Shown here one piece after another: positions 17,351 through 27,180 of a stretch of DNA of 64,000 nucleotides. This stretch comes from Nitrospirillum amazonense. GTDB taxonomy: Bacteria > Pseudomonadota > Alphaproteobacteria > Azospirillales > Azospirillaceae. The stretch's first letter is position 1, and every line of letters begins with the position of its first letter. The notes below the pieces were generated by a model that worked only from the letters and a program-made list of their open reading frames with translations, had not been told where the DNA came from and did no database searches. Location of the stretch: positions 449,559 to 513,558 of the forward strand of contig NZ_VITV01000004.1 in NCBI RefSeq assembly GCF_007828035.1. Reading direction: 5' to 3'. A program made the translations under genes and the position numbers.

Positions 17351-17946
17351 CACTCGCCCACCTCTTCCTTGGGGTAGACGCCCCAGACCTCGTCGCGCTG
17401 CAGCCAGCCGCGGAAGCCGCCCACATCCACCTGGCACCACGGACCCTTGCACTTGCGCAGCTTGGCGATGACGCCGGGATCCAGCTGGGCCACGGCTTCT
17501 GAGGCGGACGCGGCGTCGCGCCGCAGGGTGCGCGATTGCTGGCCGATGACGATGATGCCGCGCCGACCGGACAGGGTGCTCTGATGCACCCAGCCTTGCG
17601 TACCCTCCACATCCCGGATGCGGCGCCACGTGTCGAACTCCGCCGTGATCTCCACCGGCATGCCGGCCTTCACGAACACCCACTCCACGGGATAGCGCAC
17701 GCCGGGGCCGGTGCGGACATTGACCTCGTTGGACCGCAAGGTGACGAAGCGCGGCACGGGCAGGCCGCTGCGCACCACCGCGTCGGGGTGGGCGGCGTCG
17801 CTTTGCGGCTCCCCCTCCTGCTGGTCGCTGGCGGCACCGGTGCCGTCGGTGCCGGTGTGGGTGGGTGGGGCGGCCAGGGCGGTGGCGGTGGCGAAGGCGA
17901 GGACGATCGCGGCGCAGGGCAGCACCTGCCGGAAAAAGCGGACCAT
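17350..17946 (-). CDS. Exported SH3b-domain protein
   Basis: 198 residues from the ATG at 17946; the open frame upstream is unlikely protein. A signal peptide (MVRFFRQVLPCAAIVLAFATAT, cut near ALA) leads to an Asp/Gly/Glu-rich linker and two bacterial SH3-like repeats: FVTLRSNEVNVRTGPGVRYPVEW (from about residue 66) and a second from about residue 141 ending in WCQVDVGGFRGWLQRDEVWGVYP. Such proteins are periplasmic and often bind peptidoglycan. Its stop overlaps the aldolase start (TGATG), an odd partner for a cytoplasmic salvage enzyme. It is divergent from the 2-hydroxyacid dehydrogenase gene, 206 bp between starts. Confidence 0.85.
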   Translation of the reverse strand: MVRFFRQVLPCAAIVLAFATATALAAPPTHTGTDGTGAASDQQEGEPQSDAAHPDAVVRSGLPVPRFVTLRSNEVNVRTGPGVRYPVEWVFVKAGMPVEITAEFDTWRRIRDVEGTQGWVHQSTLSGRRGIIVIGQQSRTLRRDAASASEAVAQLDPGVIAKLRKCKGPWCQVDVGGFRGWLQRDEVWGVYPKEEVGE

Positions 17947-18152
17947 GGGCGACCGTTTCAAAGGCTGTCCCCGTTGATGGGAAAGAAGGATGGGGCGACG
18001 TTTCGGTCCCCAATAGAAATCGCCCATCCGCCGGGGTCAAGCGTCGGCCCTGTTACGGTTATCATCGCGCCGGGGGGTGGGCATGCGCCCCTGGGTGGCT
18101 GGACAGCGGCGCCCCTCGCTGCTATGGCAAGAACGCTATCTCGGGAGGAACC

Positions 18153-19142
18153 ATGTCCGAGCGGAAAAAGCCCCTCGTCATCGTGACGCGCAAGCTGCCC
18201 GATGTCATCGAGACACGGATGATGGAGCTGTTCGATACACGGCTCTCCACCGACGACCATGCCATGACGCCCGCCGAACTGGCGGAGGCGGTCAAGGTCG
18301 CCACCGTCGTCGTCCCCACCGTGACCGACCGCCTGGACGCCACCGTCCTGGCCCACGCCGGCCCGCAGCTGAAGCTGATCGCCAACTTCGGCAACGGCGT
18401 CGACCACATCGACCTGAAAGCGGCGCGTGAGCGCGGCATCATGGTCACCAACACGCCGGGCGTCCTGACCGAGGACACGGCCGACATGACCATGGCCCTG
18501 ATCCTGGCGACCGCCCGGCGCGTGGGCGAGGGCGAGCGGCTGATCCGCGCCGGCCAGTGGACGGGCTGGGGCCCCACCCTGATGCTGGGCACGCGCATCT
18601 GGGGTAAGCGCCTGGGCATCGTCGGCATGGGACGCATCGGCCAGGCGCTGGCCCGTCGCGCCCGGGGCTTCGGCCTGTCGGTGCACTACCACAACCGGCA
18701 CCGCGTCCATCCCGAGATCGAGCAGGAGCTGGAGGCGACCTATTGGGAAAGCCTGGACCAGATGCTGGCGCGGATGGACATCATCTCCATCAACTGCCCG
18801 CACACGCCGGCGACCTACCATCTGCTGTCCGCCCGCCGGCTGAACCTGCTGCGTCCCAACAGCATCATCGTCAATACCGCGCGCGGCGAGGTGATCGACG
18901 AGAACGAGCTGACGCGCAAGCTGGCCAAGGGCGAGATCGGCGCCGCCGGCCTGGACGTGTTCGAGCAGGAACCGGCCATCAACCCCAAGCTGCTGGCCCT
19001 TTCCAACGTGGTGCTGCTGCCGCACATGGGCTCCGCCACCATCGAGGGGCGCCAGGACATGGGCGAGAAGGTCATCGTCAACATCAAGACCTTCGTCGAC
19101 GGCCACAAGCCGCCCGACCGGGTTATCGAATCCATGTTCTGA
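18153..19142 (+). CDS. D-2-hydroxyacid dehydrogenase (glyoxylate/hydroxypyruvate reductase type)
   Basis: 329 residues; ATG preceded by GGGAGGAACC. NAD(P)-dependent D-isomer dehydrogenase with substrate-domain FGNGVDHIDLKAARERGI, NAD motif LGIVGMGRIGQALARRARGFG (about residues 152-172), catalytic Arg in VNTARGEVIDENEL, Glu in LDVFEQEPAINP and His in LLPHMGSAT. It resembles the alphaproteobacterial D-glycerate dehydrogenase group that lies beside an SH3b gene in several Rhodospirillales. Exact substrate (glyoxylate, hydroxypyruvate or another 2-oxoacid) is not decided by sequence alone. Confidence 0.9.
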   Translation: MSERKKPLVIVTRKLPDVIETRMMELFDTRLSTDDHAMTPAELAEAVKVATVVVPTVTDRLDATVLAHAGPQLKLIANFGNGVDHIDLKAARERGIMVTNTPGVLTEDTADMTMALILATARRVGEGERLIRAGQWTGWGPTLMLGTRIWGKRLGIVGMGRIGQALARRARGFGLSVHYHNRHRVHPEIEQELEATYWESLDQMLARMDIISINCPHTPATYHLLSARRLNLLRPNSIIVNTARGEVIDENELTRKLAKGEIGAAGLDVFEQEPAINPKLLALSNVVLLPHMGSATIEGRQDMGEKVIVNIKTFVDGHKPPDRVIESMF

Positions 19143-19328
19143 CGCTCGCGAAAAGATGTTCCGGCGGCCTTGATCAGGGGCGCTGGACATCTTGACGGGG
19201 GCTCTTTTTCACACCATATGGGGTTGACTGGCGTTTTATGGCACCAGGAATGGTGGGGGCTGTGACAACCGGCGGCGACGCTGGCCTGCATCCCTTCCGG
19301 CACATGGCGGATGGCGCATGAAAACCCT

Positions 19329-19356
19329 TTGCGCAAAACGCCGTGGCGACTATGAT
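19329..19356 (+). promoter_or_regulatory. Candidate promoter upstream of rimP-nusA
   Basis: -35 TTGCGC (19329-19334), 16-bp spacer, -10 TATGAT (19351-19356). A start near 19363 would give an ~85-nt RNA ending at the terminator at 19447, or a leader for rimP if the terminator is read through. Confidence 0.5.
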
Positions 19357-19423
19357 CCGCCGCAGCAATCCTCATAACGATCCGGCCATCGACAATCTGG
19401 TGGCTGGCTGGAACGCTTTGCGG

Positions 19424-19447
19424 GTGGGCCATTGGCCCACTTTTTTT
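19424..19447 (+). terminator. Terminator or attenuator in the rimP leader
   Basis: GTGGGCC-ATT-GGCCCAC (19424-19440) followed by seven T, a compact intrinsic terminator 102 bp before the rimP start. Its upstream partner gene ends 282 bp earlier, so it more likely ends a short leader or small RNA. Confidence 0.85.
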
Positions 19448-19549
19448 ATTATCTGGGGTCGGCGATGTCAGGCGGGCAAGTTTCGCCCCATAACCGTCCC
19501 CAAGCGAAGGCGGGGACGGCCCGATCGGCCGTTCCCTGGATAGAGATCG

Positions 19550-20044
19550 ATGGACGTACAGGAACGCATCGCCGGTATCATCGCCCCCTCGGTTGAGGCC
19601 ATGGGCTACGACCTGGTGCGCGTGTCGCTGACGGGCAACGCCCGCCCGACGCTGCAGATCATGGCGGAGCGTGTGGACGGCGCCGCCATGACGGTGGATG
19701 ACTGCGCGGAGATCAGCCGCGCCGTGTCGGCCCTGCTGGACGTGGAAGACCCCATCGATGTCGCCTACACGCTGGAGGTCAGCAGCCCCGGCATCGACCG
19801 GCCGCTGACCCGGCCCAAGGATTTCGAGCGCTTCGCGGGTTTCGAGGTGCGGGTGGAGACGTCGCAGCCGGTGGATGACCGGCGCCGCTTCATCGGCATG
19901 CTGAAGGGGATCGAGGACGGCAAGGTGCTGGTGGAAATGCCCACCGGTCCGGCCGCCGTGCCGTTCGACCTGATCCTGCGGGCCAAGTTGGTGATGAACG
20001 ACGCGCTGCTGAAGGCGGCCGCCGAGGGCAAACACCAGCACTGA
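19550..20044 (+). CDS. rimP: Ribosome maturation factor RimP
   Basis: 164 residues. The N-terminal domain (MDVQERIAGIIAPSVEAMGYDLVRVSL) and central VDDCAEISRAVSALLDVEDPIDVAYTLEVSSPGIDRPLTRPKDFERF block are the RimP (DUF150, YhbC) signature. It assists 30S assembly around helix 44 and the S12 region. It is the first gene of the conserved rimP-nusA-ylxR-infB block; nusA starts 77 bp later. Confidence 0.96.
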   Translation: MDVQERIAGIIAPSVEAMGYDLVRVSLTGNARPTLQIMAERVDGAAMTVDDCAEISRAVSALLDVEDPIDVAYTLEVSSPGIDRPLTRPKDFERFAGFEVRVETSQPVDDRRRFIGMLKGIEDGKVLVEMPTGPAAVPFDLILRAKLVMNDALLKAAAEGKHQH

Positions 20045-20121
20045 CCCCGTTTCCCCCAAGTCGCTCCGCATCATACCAACAGTCGTTCTTACTGACGTAA
20101 CAGAAGGCAAGGTTCGCTTCG

Positions 20122-21621
20122 ATGGAACTTCTTCAAGTCGCTGACGCCGTCGCCCGCGAAAAGAACATCGAGAAAGAGCATGTGCTCGAGGCGATGGAAG
20201 AGGCCATCAAGAAGGCTGGCCGGTCCAAGTACGGCCACGAGCACGACATCCGCGCCCGCATCGACCGCAAGACCGGCGACATCCACCTGATGCGCTATCT
20301 GGAAGTGGTCGAGACGGTCGAGGACGAGGCGACCCAGGTCTCCGTGGCCCAGGCCAAGCGCAAGCGCCCGGATGCCAAGGTCGGCGACTTCCTGATCGAC
20401 CCGCTGCCGCCCATCGACTTCGGCCGTATCGCCGCGCAGACCGCCAAGCAGGTGATCGTGCAGAAGGTGCGCGAGGCCGAGCGCGACCGTCAGTATGACG
20501 AGTACAAGGACCGCATGGGCGACATCGTCAACGGTCTGGTCAAGCGCGTGGAATACGGCAACGTGACCGTGGACCTGGGCCGCGCCGAGGCGGTGCTGCG
20601 CCGCGACGAATGCCTGCCGCGTGAGCACTTCAAGAACGGCGACCGCGTGCGCGCCTACATCTACGACGTGCGGCGCGAGCCGCGCGGCCCGCAAATCTTT
20701 CTTTCGCGCACCCATCCGGCCTTCATGGCCGGCCTGTTCAAGCAGGAAGTGCCGGAAATCTACGACGGCATCATCGAGATCAAGGCCGTGGCCCGCGACC
20801 CGGGCAGCCGCGCCAAGATCGCCGTCATCAGCAATGACAGCGCCATCGACCCCGTGGGCGCCTGCGTCGGCATGCGCGGCAGCCGCGTCCAGGCCGTGGT
20901 CGGCGAGCTGCAGGGCGAGAAGATCGACATCATCCCCTGGAACCGCGATGCCGCCACCTTCGTGGTGAACGCGCTGGCCCCGGCCGAGGTCGCCAAGGTG
21001 GTGCTGGACGAGGAGACCAAGCGCATCGAGGTGGTGGTGCCCGACGACCAGCTGTCGCTGGCCATCGGCCGCCGCGGCCAGAATGTCCGCCTGGCGTCCA
21101 TGCTGACCGGCTGGGACATCGACATCATGACGGAGCAGGAGGAATCCGACCGTCGCACCGAGGAGTTCAAGACCCGGTCGCAGATGTTCATCGAGGCCCT
21201 GGACGTTGACGACGTGATCGCCCATCTGCTGGTGGCCGAGGGCTTCAGCTCGGTGGAGGAAATCGCCTACGTCGATACCGAGGAACTGACCTCGATCGAT
21301 GCCTTCGACGAGGACGTGGCCGAGGAACTGCGGGAACGCGCCCGCAATTTCCTGGAAGAGCAGAACAGCCGCCTGGAAAACCGCCGCAAGGAACTGGGTG
21401 TCACCGACGAGGTGGCGGCAATCGAGGCGCTGACGGCCCCCATGCTGGTCAAGCTGGGCGAGAAGGGCGTCAAGACGCTGGACGACTTCGCCGACCTGGC
21501 GGGCGACGAGCTCATCGAAATCCTGGGCAAGGACTCGATGAGCGAGGACGAAGCCAATGAGCTGATCATGGCGGCCCGCGCCCACTGGTTCGCGGACGAA
21601 GAGTCCGGCGCGGACGCCTGA
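20122..21621 (+). CDS. nusA: Transcription termination/antitermination factor NusA
   Basis: 499 residues. N-terminal RNA polymerase-binding domain ([29 protein letters not shown]), S1 domain (about residues 130-200, [24 protein letters not shown]), KH1 and KH2 ([27 protein letters not shown] and [25 protein letters not shown]), and a C-terminal region with two acidic helix-hairpin-helix repeats ([16 protein letters not shown] and [11 protein letters not shown]-like), as in proteobacterial NusA. It acts in pausing, termination and rRNA antitermination complexes. Confidence 0.97.
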   Translation: MELLQVADAVAREKNIEKEHVLEAMEEAIKKAGRSKYGHEHDIRARIDRKTGDIHLMRYLEVVETVEDEATQVSVAQAKRKRPDAKVGDFLIDPLPPIDFGRIAAQTAKQVIVQKVREAERDRQYDEYKDRMGDIVNGLVKRVEYGNVTVDLGRAEAVLRRDECLPREHFKNGDRVRAYIYDVRREPRGPQIFLSRTHPAFMAGLFKQEVPEIYDGIIEIKAVARDPGSRAKIAVISNDSAIDPVGACVGMRGSRVQAVVGELQGEKIDIIPWNRDAATFVVNALAPAEVAKVVLDEETKRIEVVVPDDQLSLAIGRRGQNVRLASMLTGWDIDIMTEQEESDRRTEEFKTRSQMFIEALDVDDVIAHLLVAEGFSSVEEIAYVDTEELTSIDAFDEDVAEELRERARNFLEEQNSRLENRRKELGVTDEVAAIEALTAPMLVKLGEKGVKTLDDFADLAGDELIEILGKDSMSEDEANELIMAARAHWFADEESGADA

Positions 21622-21635
21622 GGGGGGCCTGGTTC

Positions 21636-22313
21636 ATGGTCTCCCCGCAGGTCTCGGGACCGGCGATGACACCGGACCCCGACGCGCCGCTGCTGCCGGA
21701 AGGCGAGGCGGAGGCGGTCGGGGGGGCCAAAAGCCCACTGCGCCGGTGCATCGCCAGCGGGGTGGTGGGAGAGAAGGACGGGATGATCCGTTTTGTCGTC
21801 GGACCCGACGGCACGGTCGTCCCCGATGTGGAGGAAACCCTGCCCGGACGCGGGCTGTGGTTGACGGCGGACCCCGCCTTGGTTGAAAAGGCGGTCGCCA
21901 AAGGTTTGTTCGCCAAGGCGGCGCGCCGGTCGGTGCGCACCCCGGCGGACTTGGGGGCCCAGGTGTCGGGCCTTCTGCGTCGCCGTTGTCTGGACCTGGT
22001 CGGGCTCGCCCGGCGGGGCGGCCAGGCGGTGGCGGGGTTTGAGAAGGTGGCTGCGGCGCTGCGCGCCAAGGCCATCGGTACGCGGTCAGGCATTGGGCTC
22101 AGGCTGGAGGCGTCCGATGGGGCTGCCGACGGCCGGTCCAAGCTGGACGCGCTGTCCCCCGGCATCCCGGTGGTCGATATCTTCGACCGGGGGGAGCTGG
22201 GCATGGCGCTGGGCCGCGATGACGCGGTGCATGCCGTGGTGGGTGCCGGACCGCTGGTCCAGCGCCTGCAGCGGGAGGCGGACAGGCTACGCGCCCTCTC
22301 CAAGGGGCGTTAG
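21636..22313 (+). CDS. ylxR: YlxR/DUF448 RNA-binding protein with L7Ae-like C-terminal domain
   Basis: 225 residues, ATG 14 bp after the nusA stop with GAGGGGGG upstream. The N-terminal half carries the YlxR motif CIASG with VVGPDGTVVPDVEETLPGRGLWLT (about residues 38-76); the C-terminal half (about 108-220: RRCLDLVGLARRGGQAVAGFEKV then VVDIFDRGELGMALGRDDAVHAVV) is an L7Ae/YlxQ-like fold. Fusion of YlxR and YlxQ-like parts is usual in alphaproteobacteria. In other bacteria YlxR has been tied to RNase P and transcription, so the precise role here is open. A second ATG at codon 11 is possible. Confidence 0.88.
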   Translation: MVSPQVSGPAMTPDPDAPLLPEGEAEAVGGAKSPLRRCIASGVVGEKDGMIRFVVGPDGTVVPDVEETLPGRGLWLTADPALVEKAVAKGLFAKAARRSVRTPADLGAQVSGLLRRRCLDLVGLARRGGQAVAGFEKVAAALRAKAIGTRSGIGLRLEASDGAADGRSKLDALSPGIPVVDIFDRGELGMALGRDDAVHAVVGAGPLVQRLQREADRLRALSKGR

Positions 22314-22386
22314 GCCCAGCGCTGGGTAAGGGATGGCCTTGGGGCATCGGCCCCGGGGCGACAACGATGAAACAGTCGGAAATCGT

Positions 22387-25131
22387 ATGACTGACACGAG
22401 CGACCAGGACCGCAAGAAGTTGAGCCTTACCGGTCGAGGCAAGCTGGAGCTGAAGAAGACGGTGGACGCGGGATCCGTGCGCCAGAGCTTCTCGCACGGC
22501 CGCACCAAGACCGTTGCGGTTGAGGTCAAGCGCAAGCGAACCTTTGAACAGGGCGCCCGTCCCGGCGTGGCCGATGGCGGCGCCGCCGCCCGCGCCGCCG
22601 CCGAGGGCCGTCCCGCGCAGGGCGGTGGCCGTGGCCAGCCGCCGCGTGGCGGCGCCCCGCGCCAGCTGACCGACAGCGAGCGTGAAGCCCGTTTGCGCGC
22701 CTTGCGCGCCATGGGCGAGAACCCTGCCCAGGAGGACGTGGCCGACGAGCTGCTGGACGAGGTGGACGCCGACGACCTGCCGATGGCCGACGAGGCCCCG
22801 GCCGAGGCCGCGCCCGCGCCTGAGCCCGTGGTCGAGGAGCCGGTCAACGACGGTCCCCTGGACGACGAAACCCTGCGTCGCCGCGAGCTGGAAGAGCTGC
22901 GGATGATCCAGGAAGAGGAAAAGCGCGTCGCCGCCGAGGCGGAGAAGCGCCGCCAGGAGGAAGAGGCCAAGCGCAAGGAGGCCGAGGCCGCCCGCAAGGC
23001 CGAAGAGGCCCCGCGCGCCGCCCGCCCCGCCGCCGGCAACACCGCGTCGACCACGACCGCCGCCACGGACGCCGCGGCCCCGCGTGGCCCCCTGGCCCCG
23101 CGCGCCGTCGATGACGAGGATGACGAGGGTGGGCGCCGCCGCGCCGGCCCCGGTGGTGCGGCGAAGACCGCCAGCAAGGTGGCGGCCCCGGCCCCGGCCA
23201 AGGCCGCCAAGGGTGGCGAGCGTCGCCGGAACGCCGGCAAGCTCACCATTTCGCAGGCGCTGAGCGACGAGGGCGGTGGCGCCCCGCGTGGCCGCAGCAT
23301 GGCCGCGCTGCGCCGCGCCCGTGAACGTGAAAAGCAGCGCCTGAGCGGGCGTCAGGATACGCAAAAAGTGACCCGCGACGTCATCATCCCCGAAGTCATC
23401 ACCGTGCAGGAACTGGCCAACCGTATGGCCGAGCGCGGTGCCGACGTGATCAAGGCGCTGATGCGCATGGGCGTGATGGCCACCATCACCCAGAACATCG
23501 ACACCGACACCGCCGAGCTGATCGTGACGGAATTCGGCCACCGCGCGCACCGCGTGTCGGAAGCCGACGTCGAGGTGGGTGTGAAGGGCGACCTGGACCG
23601 CAGCGAGGACCTGCTGCCGCGTCCGCCGGTCGTCACCGTCATGGGCCACGTCGACCACGGCAAGACCTCGCTGCTGGACGCCCTGCGCCACACCGACGTC
23701 GCCAGCCGCGAGGCCGGCGGCATCACGCAGCACATCGGCGCCTACCAGGTGCAGTTGGCGGCGGGTTCGCGCATCACCTTCATCGACACCCCCGGCCACG
23801 CCGCCTTCACCGAGATGCGCGCCCGCGGCGCCAACGTCACGGACGTGGTGGTGCTGGTGGTGGCCGCCGATGACGGCGTCATGCCGCAGACGGTCGAGGC
23901 CATCCAGCACGCCAAGGCGGCCGAGGTTCCGATCATCATCGCCATCAACAAGTGCGACCTGCCCGGCGCCAAACCGGACCGGGTGCGGCAGGAACTGCTG
24001 CAGCACGGCCTGGTGGTCGAGGCCATGGGCGGCGACGTCCTGGACGTGGAAGTGTCGGCCAAGACGGGCAAGGGCCTGGACAAGCTGGAGGAAAACATCC
24101 TCCTGCAGGCCGAAATCCTGGAGCTGAAGGCCAACCCCGACCGCACGGCCGAAGGCGTCGTCGTGGAAGCCAAGCTGGAGCGCGGCCGTGGTTCCGTGGC
24201 CACCATGCTGGTGCAGCGCGGCACGCTGAAGGTGGGCGACATCGTCGTCGCCGGCAGCGAGTGGGGCCGCGTGCGCGCCCTGGTCAACGACCGTGGCCAG
24301 AATGTCGAGAACGCCGGTCCCGCCACCCCGGTGGAGGTGCTGGGCCTGAACGCCACGCCGCTGGCCGGTGACGAGTTCTCGGTCGTCGAGAGCGAGGCCC
24401 GCGCCCGCGAAATCACCGAATTCCGTCAGCGCAAGAAGCGGGAGGCCCAGGTCGCCCAGTCGGCGCGTGGTTCGCTGGAACAGATGTTCAAGCAGATCCA
24501 GGCGGGTGAGGTGAAGGAACTGCCGCTGGTCATCAAGGGCGACGTGCAGGGTTCCATCGAGGCGATCTCCGGCACGCTGGAAAAGCTGGCCGGCGACAAT
24601 GCCGAGGTCAAGGTGCGCGTCCTGCACTCCGGCGTGGGCGCCATCAACGAGAGCGACGTCACGCTGGCCAACGCCTCGCGCGGCATCATCATCGGCTTCA
24701 ACGTCCGCGCCAACCCGCAGGCCCGTGAAATGGCCAAGCGGGACAACGCGGAGATCCGCTACTACTCGGTCATCTACGACATCATCGACGATGTCCGTGC
24801 CCTGCTGACCGGTATGCTGAAGCCCGTCCTGCGCGAACGCTTCCTGGGCAACGCGCAGATCCTGGAGGTGTTCAACATCACCAAGGTCGGCAAGGTCGGC
24901 GGCTGCCGCGTGACGGAAGGCATCGTGAAGCGCGGCGCCGGCGTGCGCCTGCTGCGCGACAACGTCGTCATCCATGAGGGCACGCTCAAGACGCTCAAGC
25001 GCTTCAAGGACGAAGTCAAGGAAGTGCGCGAAGGTTACGAGTGCGGCATGGCCTTCGAGAACTACGACAATATCCAGGCGGGCGACGTCATCGAAGCCTA
25101 CGAGATGGAAGAGGTGGCCCGCGCCCTGTAA
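22387..25131 (+). CDS. infB: Translation initiation factor IF-2
   Basis: 914 residues from the ATG at 22387 ([24 protein letters not shown] matches the alphaproteobacterial IF2 start; an in-frame ATG at 22333 would add 18 unlike residues). The N-terminal ~330 residues are Ala/Pro/Glu/Arg-rich low complexity. The GTPase has G1 GHVDHGKT at residues 420-427, G3 DTPGHAAF and G4 NKCD, followed by EF-Tu-like domain 2 and the C-terminal fMet-tRNA domain. The low-complexity N-terminus gives long spurious antisense frames, which I ignore. Confidence 0.97.
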   Translation: MTDTSDQDRKKLSLTGRGKLELKKTVDAGSVRQSFSHGRTKTVAVEVKRKRTFEQGARPGVADGGAAARAAAEGRPAQGGGRGQPPRGGAPRQLTDSEREARLRALRAMGENPAQEDVADELLDEVDADDLPMADEAPAEAAPAPEPVVEEPVNDGPLDDETLRRRELEELRMIQEEEKRVAAEAEKRRQEEEAKRKEAEAARKAEEAPRAARPAAGNTASTTTAATDAAAPRGPLAPRAVDDEDDEGGRRRAGPGGAAKTASKVAAPAPAKAAKGGERRRNAGKLTISQALSDEGGGAPRGRSMAALRRAREREKQRLSGRQDTQKVTRDVIIPEVITVQELANRMAERGADVIKALMRMGVMATITQNIDTDTAELIVTEFGHRAHRVSEADVEVGVKGDLDRSEDLLPRPPVVTVMGHVDHGKTSLLDALRHTDVASREAGGITQHIGAYQVQLAAGSRITFIDTPGHAAFTEMRARGANVTDVVVLVVAADDGVMPQTVEAIQHAKAAEVPIIIAINKCDLPGAKPDRVRQELLQHGLVVEAMGGDVLDVEVSAKTGKGLDKLEENILLQAEILELKANPDRTAEGVVVEAKLERGRGSVATMLVQRGTLKVGDIVVAGSEWGRVRALVNDRGQNVENAGPATPVEVLGLNATPLAGDEFSVVESEARAREITEFRQRKKREAQVAQSARGSLEQMFKQIQAGEVKELPLVIKGDVQGSIEAISGTLEKLAGDNAEVKVRVLHSGVGAINESDVTLANASRGIIIGFNVRANPQAREMAKRDNAEIRYYSVIYDIIDDVRALLTGMLKPVLRERFLGNAQILEVFNITKVGKVGGCRVTEGIVKRGAGVRLLRDNVVIHEGTLKTLKRFKDEVKEVREGYECGMAFENYDNIQAGDVIEAYEMEEVARAL

Positions 25132-25183
25132 GGCGCGTGCCACCCGGCCGTCTCGGCTGGATCAGAGTTTCTGCCTGACAACC

Positions 25184-25216
25184 CGGCCGTCCGGTCCAAC
25201 CCCGGACGGCCGTTTT
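25184..25216 (+). terminator. Terminator-like hairpin between infB and rbfA
   Basis: Perfect 11-bp stem CGGCCGTCCGG (25184-25194) with 25202-25212 followed by only four T. It sits in a block that is normally cotranscribed, so it may act as a partial terminator or an RNA-processing signal. A second hairpin with CCCCC/GGGGG arms follows near 25278-25298. Confidence 0.65.
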
Positions 25217-25324
25217 GGCTCTTACCCGAGCCCTTTGGGCCCGGCGCCGTTCCCGTGATGGGACGGGCGGGCCGGCCCCACCCCCGAAGATGGGGGCGGA
25301 GCCCATTTATTAGGATAACGACCC

Positions 25325-25804
25325 ATGAGCCGACATGGTGACGCCGACCTGCGCGCCGGCAAGGCCCCCTCTCAACGTCAGCTGCGCGTGGGCGAGGAAT
25401 TGCGCCACGCTCTCGCCGACATCCTGCGCCGGGCCGACTTCCGCGACCCCGACCTGCATGACCTCAACGTGACGGTCAGCGAGGTGCGCATCAGCCCCGA
25501 CCTGAAGAACGCCACGGCCTTCGTCATGCCGCTGGGTGGCGGCCATCCGGAGCAGATCAAGGCGCTGAACCGCGTTTCGGCCTACCTGCGCAGCCAGGTG
25601 GCCAAGGCCATGCGGCTGCAGCACGTGCCACGCCTCAGCTTCCAGGTCGACGTGTCCTTCGACTACGCCCAGCGCATCGACCAACTGCTGCACCGCCCCG
25701 ACGTGCAGCGCGACCTCGATCATGACCATGACGGTCATGAGGACGCCGACGACGGCGCTGACGAGGGCGCGGAGGAAGGCACGGAGCGCCACGATGGCCC
25801 GTAA
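25325..25804 (+). CDS. rbfA: 30S ribosome-binding factor RbfA
   Basis: 159 residues. The KH-like core has SQRQLRVGEELRHALADILRR, VTVSEVRISPDLKNATAFVMPLGG and RLQHVPRLSFQVDVSFDYAQRIDQLL. RbfA binds 30S precursors and supports 16S 5'-end maturation and cold growth. From about residue 130 the protein ends in an unusual Asp/His/Glu-rich tail (DLDHDHDGHEDADDGADEG). The 3' end overlaps the truB start by 11 bp. Confidence 0.95.
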   Translation: MSRHGDADLRAGKAPSQRQLRVGEELRHALADILRRADFRDPDLHDLNVTVSEVRISPDLKNATAFVMPLGGGHPEQIKALNRVSAYLRSQVAKAMRLQHVPRLSFQVDVSFDYAQRIDQLLHRPDVQRDLDHDHDGHEDADDGADEGAEEGTERHDGP

Positions 25805-26735
25805 GCGCAAGGGCCGGCCGCTGCACGGCTGGCTGGTGCTGGACAAGCCGCCGGGCATGACCAGCACCCAGGCCATGGCCAAGGTGCGCTGGCTGATGCA
25901 GGCGGAAAAGGCGGGCCACGCCGGCACGCTGGACCCCATCGCCACCGGCATCCTGCCCATCGCCTTCGGCGAGGCCACAAAGACCGTGTCCTACGCCATG
26001 GACTGCGGCAAGACCTACCGCTTCACCCTGCGCTTCGGTGAGTCCCGCACCACCGACGATTTGGCGGGGGAGGTGACGGCCACCCACGACCACCGTCCCA
26101 GCGACGAGGCCATCGAGGCGGCGCTGGAGAGTTTCCAGGGCGAGATCAGCCAGGTGCCGCCGCAGTTCTCCGCCATCAAGGTGGCGGGCGAGCGCGCCTA
26201 TGATCTGGCGCGGGAAGGCGAGCGGGTGGACCTGGCGCCGCGCATCGTGCGCGTGGACAGCTTCCTGCTGACCGGCCGCCCGGATGCCGACCACGCCGAG
26301 TTCGAGGTGGAGTGCGGCAAGGGCACCTATATGCGCTCCCTGGCACGGGACTTGGCGCTGGCCTTGGGTACGGTGGGGCATGTGTCCGTCCTGCGGCGTT
26401 TGCGGGTCGGGCGGTTCACCATGGACCAGGCGATTTCGCTTGACGAATTGGAACGGGTGGCGCAGACACCCACGGTCGAAGGACTTCTGCAACCGATCGA
26501 GACCGCGCTGGACGACATCCCGGCGCTGGCCCTGGCGGAAGCGGAAGCGCACCGACTGAGACACGGACAAACGGTGGCGCTGCTGCGCCGTCATGATCTG
26601 GAACGGCTGGACGCCATTCACGATCAGTTGGCGGGCGGGGAGCCCATCGCGCTTGCCATTTCAGGTGGCAAGCCGGTGGCGTTGGTCCATGTCGAGGGGG
26701 CGGAGGTCCGTCCGGTGCGCGTTTTGAACCTCTAA
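25794..26735 (+). CDS. truB: tRNA pseudouridine(55) synthase
   Basis: 313 residues from the ATG at 25794 inside the rbfA end. WLVLDKPPGMTSTQAM, then KAGHAGTLDPIATGILPIAFGEATK with the catalytic Asp of the GTLDP motif, YRFTLRFGESRTTDD, and ECGKGTYMRSLARDLALALG are TruB signatures. It makes psi55 in the T-loop of tRNAs. A PUA-like C-terminal domain follows (LALAEAEAHRLRHGQTVAL through the last residues). Confidence 0.96.
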   Translation: MARKRKGRPLHGWLVLDKPPGMTSTQAMAKVRWLMQAEKAGHAGTLDPIATGILPIAFGEATKTVSYAMDCGKTYRFTLRFGESRTTDDLAGEVTATHDHRPSDEAIEAALESFQGEISQVPPQFSAIKVAGERAYDLAREGERVDLAPRIVRVDSFLLTGRPDADHAEFEVECGKGTYMRSLARDLALALGTVGHVSVLRRLRVGRFTMDQAISLDELERVAQTPTVEGLLQPIETALDDIPALALAEAEAHRLRHGQTVALLRRHDLERLDAIHDQLAGGEPIALAISGGKPVALVHVEGAEVRPVRVLNL

Positions 26736-26750
26736 GTGATGGAGACGACG

Positions 26751-27020
26751 ATGTCGATCACTGCCGAGCGCAAGCAGGCGCTCATTGCCGAGTACAAGAC
26801 CGCCGAAGGCGACACCGGTTCGCCCGAGGTGCAGGTCGCGATCCTGACGGAACGCATCACCAACCTGACCGACCACATGAAGTCCCACAACAAGGACTTC
26901 CACTCCCGCCGTGGCCTGCTGGTCATGGTGAGCCAGCGCCGCAGCCTGCTGGACTACCTGAAGCGCAAGGACGCCGCCCGCTACACGTCGCTGATTCAGC
27001 GCCTGGGCCTGCGTCGCTAA
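26751..27020 (+). CDS. rpsO: 30S ribosomal protein S15
   Basis: 89 residues, the family length, from the ATG at 26751 with GGAG 6 nt upstream. Sequence [20 protein letters not shown] through [19 protein letters not shown] is typical S15. It binds 16S rRNA helices 20-22 early in 30S assembly and often autoregulates. It is 15 bp downstream of truB and upstream of pnp as in E. coli. Confidence 0.97.
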   Translation: MSITAERKQALIAEYKTAEGDTGSPEVQVAILTERITNLTDHMKSHNKDFHSRRGLLVMVSQRRSLLDYLKRKDAARYTSLIQRLGLRR

Positions 27021-27180
27021 GGGTATGGTCCGGACGGCGCCGCCGGCGCAAGCGACCGCAGTGACCGGTGGTACCGGCCACCCGCCTTCCAGCGGGACCG
27101 GCGCCCCGACGCTGCCGTTCCGCGCGCAGAACGCGGTCCGGATGATCCAAAAGCGGATGAGTGCGGTTATTGAGTAGTGC

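Larger units (their letters stand above)
19143..19549 (+). other. 407-bp gap before rimP with a short candidate transcription unit
   Basis: No credible protein gene or tRNA (I looked for the initiator tRNA that precedes rimP in E. coli). The region holds a possible promoter near 19192 (TTGACG), a better one at 19329-19356 and a Rho-independent terminator at 19424-19447. The last ~100 bp before rimP contain short GC-rich inverted stretches. Confidence 0.6.

Noticed and set aside
19343-19543. 66-codon open frame before rimP
   Set aside because: It runs through a Rho-independent terminator and lacks a ribosome site and protein-like composition.
19143-19549. Initiator tRNA gene upstream of rimP
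   Set aside because: No cloverleaf, TTCGA/TTCAA T-loop or CCA end; the strong hairpin there is a terminator.
22099-25143. 1014-codon open frame antisense to infB
   Set aside because: The minus-strand product is a Gly/Ala/Leu/His-rich shadow of the real IF2 frame, with no start signal or domain; long antisense frames are expected at this GC content.
27021-27130. Possible fourth, degenerate copy of the dispersed repeat (GCCGCCGG near CGCAAGCG)
   Set aside because: Only two short blocks resemble the element and neither terminal hairpin is present; the similarity is within what GC-rich sequence gives by chance.
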